64,000 nucleotides of DNA from Edolisoma coerulescens (taxonomy: Eukaryota > Chordata > Aves > Passeriformes > Campephagidae): NCBI GenBank assembly GCA_013397115.1, contig VWZW01001369.1, forward strand, positions 744,001 through 808,000, written 5' to 3'. Shown in pieces: positions 60,776-64,000 of the stretch; position 1 is the first letter of the stretch; every line of letters begins with the position of its first letter. The notes beneath the pieces were generated by a model. That model was given only the letters and a program-made list of their open reading frames with translations, ran no database searches and was not told the DNA's origin. Position numbers and translations under genes: made by a program.

Positions 60776-63287
60776 CTGAAAAATTGTATTGAAAGAGTTA
60801 GTGCAATCCCCAAATACTGTATCACTACAAAGCCCATAAAGTCCCATTAAATGTAGAAAATAAACTTTAATAAATTACAGTTATAAACATAACTGCAATT
60901 AATATGCACATTATCTGCTTAATTAGTCTTTTAAAATATAGCTAAAATCTCAGAACACAAGCACTAACATAGCAGGTACACCACTCTTAATGCTGCCATG
61001 AGAAGATTCTATACACTTCCAATGAGTACAAAGAAATCCCAAGCTGCAGAATATGGGAGAGTCTGGTCTTAAGCCTTTCCGCTTCTTACACACTCCAGGA
61101 AATAGAAAGCAATTCACCCCAATGTAATTGCAAAATTGAAGTAAACCTACACACACCTGTCCAGAATTTTCATGTGTTTGGGCCAGAGTCACATGACAAA
61201 TGGTATATATGTCAGTGCCTGTAAGGGGACCTTCTATGCAGGTTATTCTTATTCAAGACACCTAGACTGGAAACTTAACTCTCCCATATCATGGTTGGGA
61301 AAGATCATCTGGGATATCTCCATTTTATTACAATCCTCTCCCAATGGTGAAGCCATTCCAAGTGCGTATAAACAGAGCTCTAAACGCAGGAAGTGATTTT
61401 AAACGTATGTTCAAATAATGAATTTAATAGCTGACTTCAGTATCAAACAACTCCCTGCCAATGCAGAGTTATCCCAATGAAATCTTACTACTACTTCTGA
61501 CGAAAGTTATTGTTGTAACTTCATTTACCCTGAGGATTCTTTAGTTGTGCTGTAAGTTCATCCAAGTTATCCTTTGCACAAGGCAAATCCATTTTGTTAA
61601 TGGCAAGAAGTGCAGGCTTTGTTACAAGTTCCTCTTTGTACAGCTCCAGCTCCTTAAAAGAAAAGTAAATTTCCCTTAGTAAGTATTTGTAGTTTAACAA
61701 GTGCTACTTCAATTTCACATCTCCTCTCTCATTGTTTAATTGCCTAAATAGCCTTCTTGCCTAAGCAGCTGTGATTTTGACTCAGGTGCTCAAGGCTGAT
61801 ATATTAAAGCAGTCTGCAGAAGAAAATAATGTTCAGTGATTCAGTCATTTTTTGCTCAAAGACAGATTTCAGGTAAACAGGCTAGCTCATTCTGAAATGC
61901 CTCTTAGAAAAAGAACGACAGTTTTGGTTTTTGTTTATTCTGATATCCATGAACACAAAATCAATTTCAGAAACACTTCAGACCTATAAAACATATAAGA
62001 AAATCATTTGGAGAGTGTTACAATTCTTTAACATTTTAGTAATAGAAAATCACAACCATGAATAAACTAAAAATAAATAGCAATGCCTGAAATTTAGAAG
62101 ATTCATCAACTTAAATCCCACAGTTATGAGATAAATTGGAAATGACATAATATGTATTATTTTAATCAGAAGCATATTTAAGAGATGGAAACAGTCAATG
62201 TCTGCAAAGCTGGGGCATGATGTCTTTCCTCTGTTAGGATATGCAGTAAGGGCATCAAGGCAGGGATTTAACTGTAACCATGTATTTCTACTTCTTAAAA
62301 TGCTACTGGGTCAGGGAACTGAAAATTATTTGTCTTTTTACCTTTACTTGACTGTAAGAAATATCCCACATGCTGCACAGATTAATAAATTATATGATTC
62401 ATTATGTGGTACCCAACATAAACTAGAGTGGTTTAACCTGGACAGGTAAAAATAAAGACTTCATCATTTTGGAGAATCTCTTTGTTAACTGGCCTTACAT
62501 TATAAATCCAGAAGACACACTAACATGTGAATGTATCTTGATCAAAACTGAGCCATTTTCTTGACTCAACACATAACTACAACTGTCAAATAGGAAGATG
62601 AGAACTTACCTTTGTTAGAAGCAGTATCGTTTCAAAGGCTGTTCTGAACTGAGTCTTGATAGACAGCTGAAACCCAGAAATATCAACCTGAAAAAGTTAC
62701 ACAAAAACAAGCTTTGTGGTGTAAAATTATGTTACAGTATCAAGGTATTCTCCATCAACTACTTTGCCCTGGCATGTCCATAGCCATGTGTTCACTCCTG
62801 GGCAAATAACAGAGGGCAACTATATACCAAAGAAACATCAGACATTGGAGGCACAAACTGGTTAGTTCTGATACAGCATTTCTCAAAGGTCTGGTTTTTA
62901 AACTTCTTATGGGGATCTTACAGAAAAAAAAAATCACACTTTTGTTGTGCTTGGAATACTCCACTGTTCTAAATTAATTGGAAATTGTCAATGATAAATT
63001 CTATTTAAGAATTTATTTTATCATTAGTCGAGTGTTCCATTCTGTAAACAGAATTACAGCTGTATTTATCATAAATCATGCAAATTACAAATTATTTTCT
63101 AAATTCCAACTACATTGCAATTAAAATGCATTTTATTTATTGTACTGCCTTTGATTTCAGTAAACTGTAAATTTTATTTAACTTACAACTAAGAGAAGCT
63201 GTTTGGTTCTTTCTACATGTTTGAGAAATTTGTGGCCCATCCCTTTGTTTGCATGTGCACCTTCAATCAGTCCTGGGAGATCAGCTA
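60555..63287 (-). CDS. GTPBP10: GTP-binding protein 10 (Obg family), C-terminal four coding exons; 5' part beyond window
   Basis: Joined exons 63287-63187, 62687-62610, 61652-61529 and 60775-60555 read continuously for about 173 residues to a TAG stop. Visible GTPase motifs are G3 (ADLPGLIEGAHANKGMGHKF), the switch-II region, and G4 (NKMD in PALLAINKMDLP). The G5 position is ISTYTGEGIEEL. Human GTPBP10 has the same exon phases and sequence, including VDISGFQLS, ELYKEEL.TKPALLA.NKMDLP and DFLHL. The OBG domain and P-loop (G1) exons lie right of the window. The protein is a mitochondrial GTPase needed for late assembly of the large mitoribosomal subunit. The C-terminal tail is shorter than in human. 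Identity is firm; completeness cannot be judged here. Confidence 0.95.
60776..61528 (-). other. GTPBP10 intron before the last exon
   Basis: This 753-base intron is bounded by G|GTAAAT and 'tttttcag'. Nothing else is recognised in it. Confidence 0.8.
61529..61652 (-). CDS. GTPBP10: GTPBP10 coding exon with G4 motif
   Basis: This 124-nt exon enters in phase 0 and leaves in phase 1. It encodes ELELYKEELVTKPALLAINK, then MDLPCAKDNLDELTAQLKNP, then Q. NKMD is the guanine-specificity (G4) motif. Confidence 0.95.
61653..62609 (-). other. GTPBP10 intron
   Basis: This intron of about 0.96 kb is bounded by AAG|GTAAGT and 'ttttcttttaag'. No embedded feature was seen. Confidence 0.8.
62610..62687 (-). 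CDS. GTPBP10: GTPBP10 coding exon (VDISGF)
   Basis: This 78-nt phase-0 exon encodes VDISGFQLSIKTQFRTAFET and then ILLLTK, the strand and helix between G3 and G4. The acceptor is 'actttttcag' and the donor is AAG|GTAAGT. Confidence 0.95.
62688..63186 (-). other. GTPBP10 intron
   Basis: This 499-base AT-rich intron lies between GTT|GTAAGT and 'actttttcag'. No other feature was seen. Confidence 0.8.
63187..63287 (-). CDS. GTPBP10: GTPBP10 coding exon with G3/switch II
   Basis: This 101-nt exon is entered in phase 1 (completing a Val). It encodes ADLPGLIEGAHANKGMGHKF, then LKHVERTKQLLLV. DxPG with a following GAxxxxGxGxxFL is the Obg-family G3/switch II signature. Confidence 0.95.
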
Positions 63288-64000
63288 CTGAAATCTAGGA
63301 AAACAAAAGTTTCAAACAAAATACTTCCAGTAAGCAAACCCAGGGACCTTAAACTATCAACAGTGATTATCATTTTACATAAACAAAAGAACCCAGACAA
63401 AACAATATGCATTGGCTGTTTCAATACATTTACAATCTATCATTAGAAGCAGATTAAACAAAATGCTGCTATTACACAGACCTGGTGCTCCTCATGTTCC
63501 CCCTGTCTATTTTTTTATAGCTGTCTGCAAAGTACAGAATAAAGGGTAATAACACCTCAGCAGAGATCTTGCAAAATTTAGCTATTACCTGAGAATAAAA
63601 CAGACTCTGAAAGGCAAGTAGCTTAGGCTATCACATTTGTATAGAACTCAAACTGTCACTGGAAAAGAAAATAAAGGCTGTTCCGTGTGGCTACAGAGTA
63701 TCATTACTCCAAATACAAACCCACTTAACATTGCTCCCCTGAGCATGAGAAGATAACAAGAATTTGACTTCTGCTTTTCAGCTCAAATGAGACTTTGATT
63801 AGTCAATCAGCTTCCAGCCAGAGCCCAGCAAAGACTGCCACAATGGACAGGGACCTTGTCATTTTCTCTGCTGGTTGAGGTTGTAAAGGAGAGCTGAAGT
63901 AGACTGAAAAAGAGCAGAATAATAATGAAACCCCCAAAATAGCTACTCAGTAACTCACAGAAAGCTAAGACAGAGAGTGAAGTAAAGAAGAGCAAAGGTA
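63288..64000 (-). other. GTPBP10 intron, cut by the window edge
   Basis: No further GTPBP10 exon could be found up to the right edge. The exon encoding the P-loop must lie beyond 64000. Confidence 0.7.

Noticed and set aside
1..64000. CRISPR arrays, bacterial operons, phage or plasmid genes, tRNA or rRNA genes
   Set aside because: None seen. The whole window reads as vertebrate chromosomal DNA, and the only tRNA-like sequence is the SINE head at 1664.

Overview
The window looks like nuclear chromosomal DNA of a bird, most likely a songbird. It has large introns, two isolated CpG islands, CR1 retrotransposon tails, a SINE with a tRNA-Ile-like head and a CR1 tail (the TguSINE1 type), and long terminal repeats of the kinds common in passerines. 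No bacterial, plasmid or phage feature was seen. Two ambiguous bases (39737 and 58809) mark assembly weak points.

Three protein-coding genes were found, all on the minus strand, so transcription runs right to left. (1) GTPBP10 (about 60.55-63.29 kb, continuing past the right edge): the last four coding exons of a mitochondrial Obg-type GTPase. (2) CLDN12 (coding exon 53506-54243; promoter CpG island and noncoding first exon near 58.8 kb): an intact 245-residue claudin-12. (3) A PTTG1IP/PBF-family type I membrane protein in seven coding exons (12862-37371; promoter CpG island around 37.0-37.6 kb), giving 183 residues. Its position beside CLDN12 and GTPBP10 argues for the paralogue PTTG1IP2 rather than PTTG1IP. 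All three models were rebuilt by hand from splice sites and phase, and each is open and family-consistent throughout.

Layout: 1-11.3 kb is mostly noncoding, with one SINE and one orphan exon-like segment encoding half of an EF-hand. 11.3-37.4 kb is the PTTG1IP2-like gene with its introns, two LTR remnants and CR1 pieces. 37.4-38 kb holds a possible divergent spliced transcript. 38-50 kb is intergenic, with a CR1 fragment, a poly-T tract and an LTR of about 1.1 kb (47429-48561). 50-58.9 kb is CLDN12 with its probable 3'UTR and 5' intron. 59-64 kb is a CR1 copy followed by the 3' part of GTPBP10.

The genes are neighbours by conserved synteny and do not form a known pathway: a mitochondrial ribosome-assembly GTPase, a tight-junction-family protein and a small trafficking or adaptor membrane protein. 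I found no evidence of a wholly new biological system. The most interesting leads are the orphan EF-hand exon, the alternative-splicing signals around the transmembrane exon of the PTTG1IP2-like gene, and the candidate divergent spliced micro-ORF.
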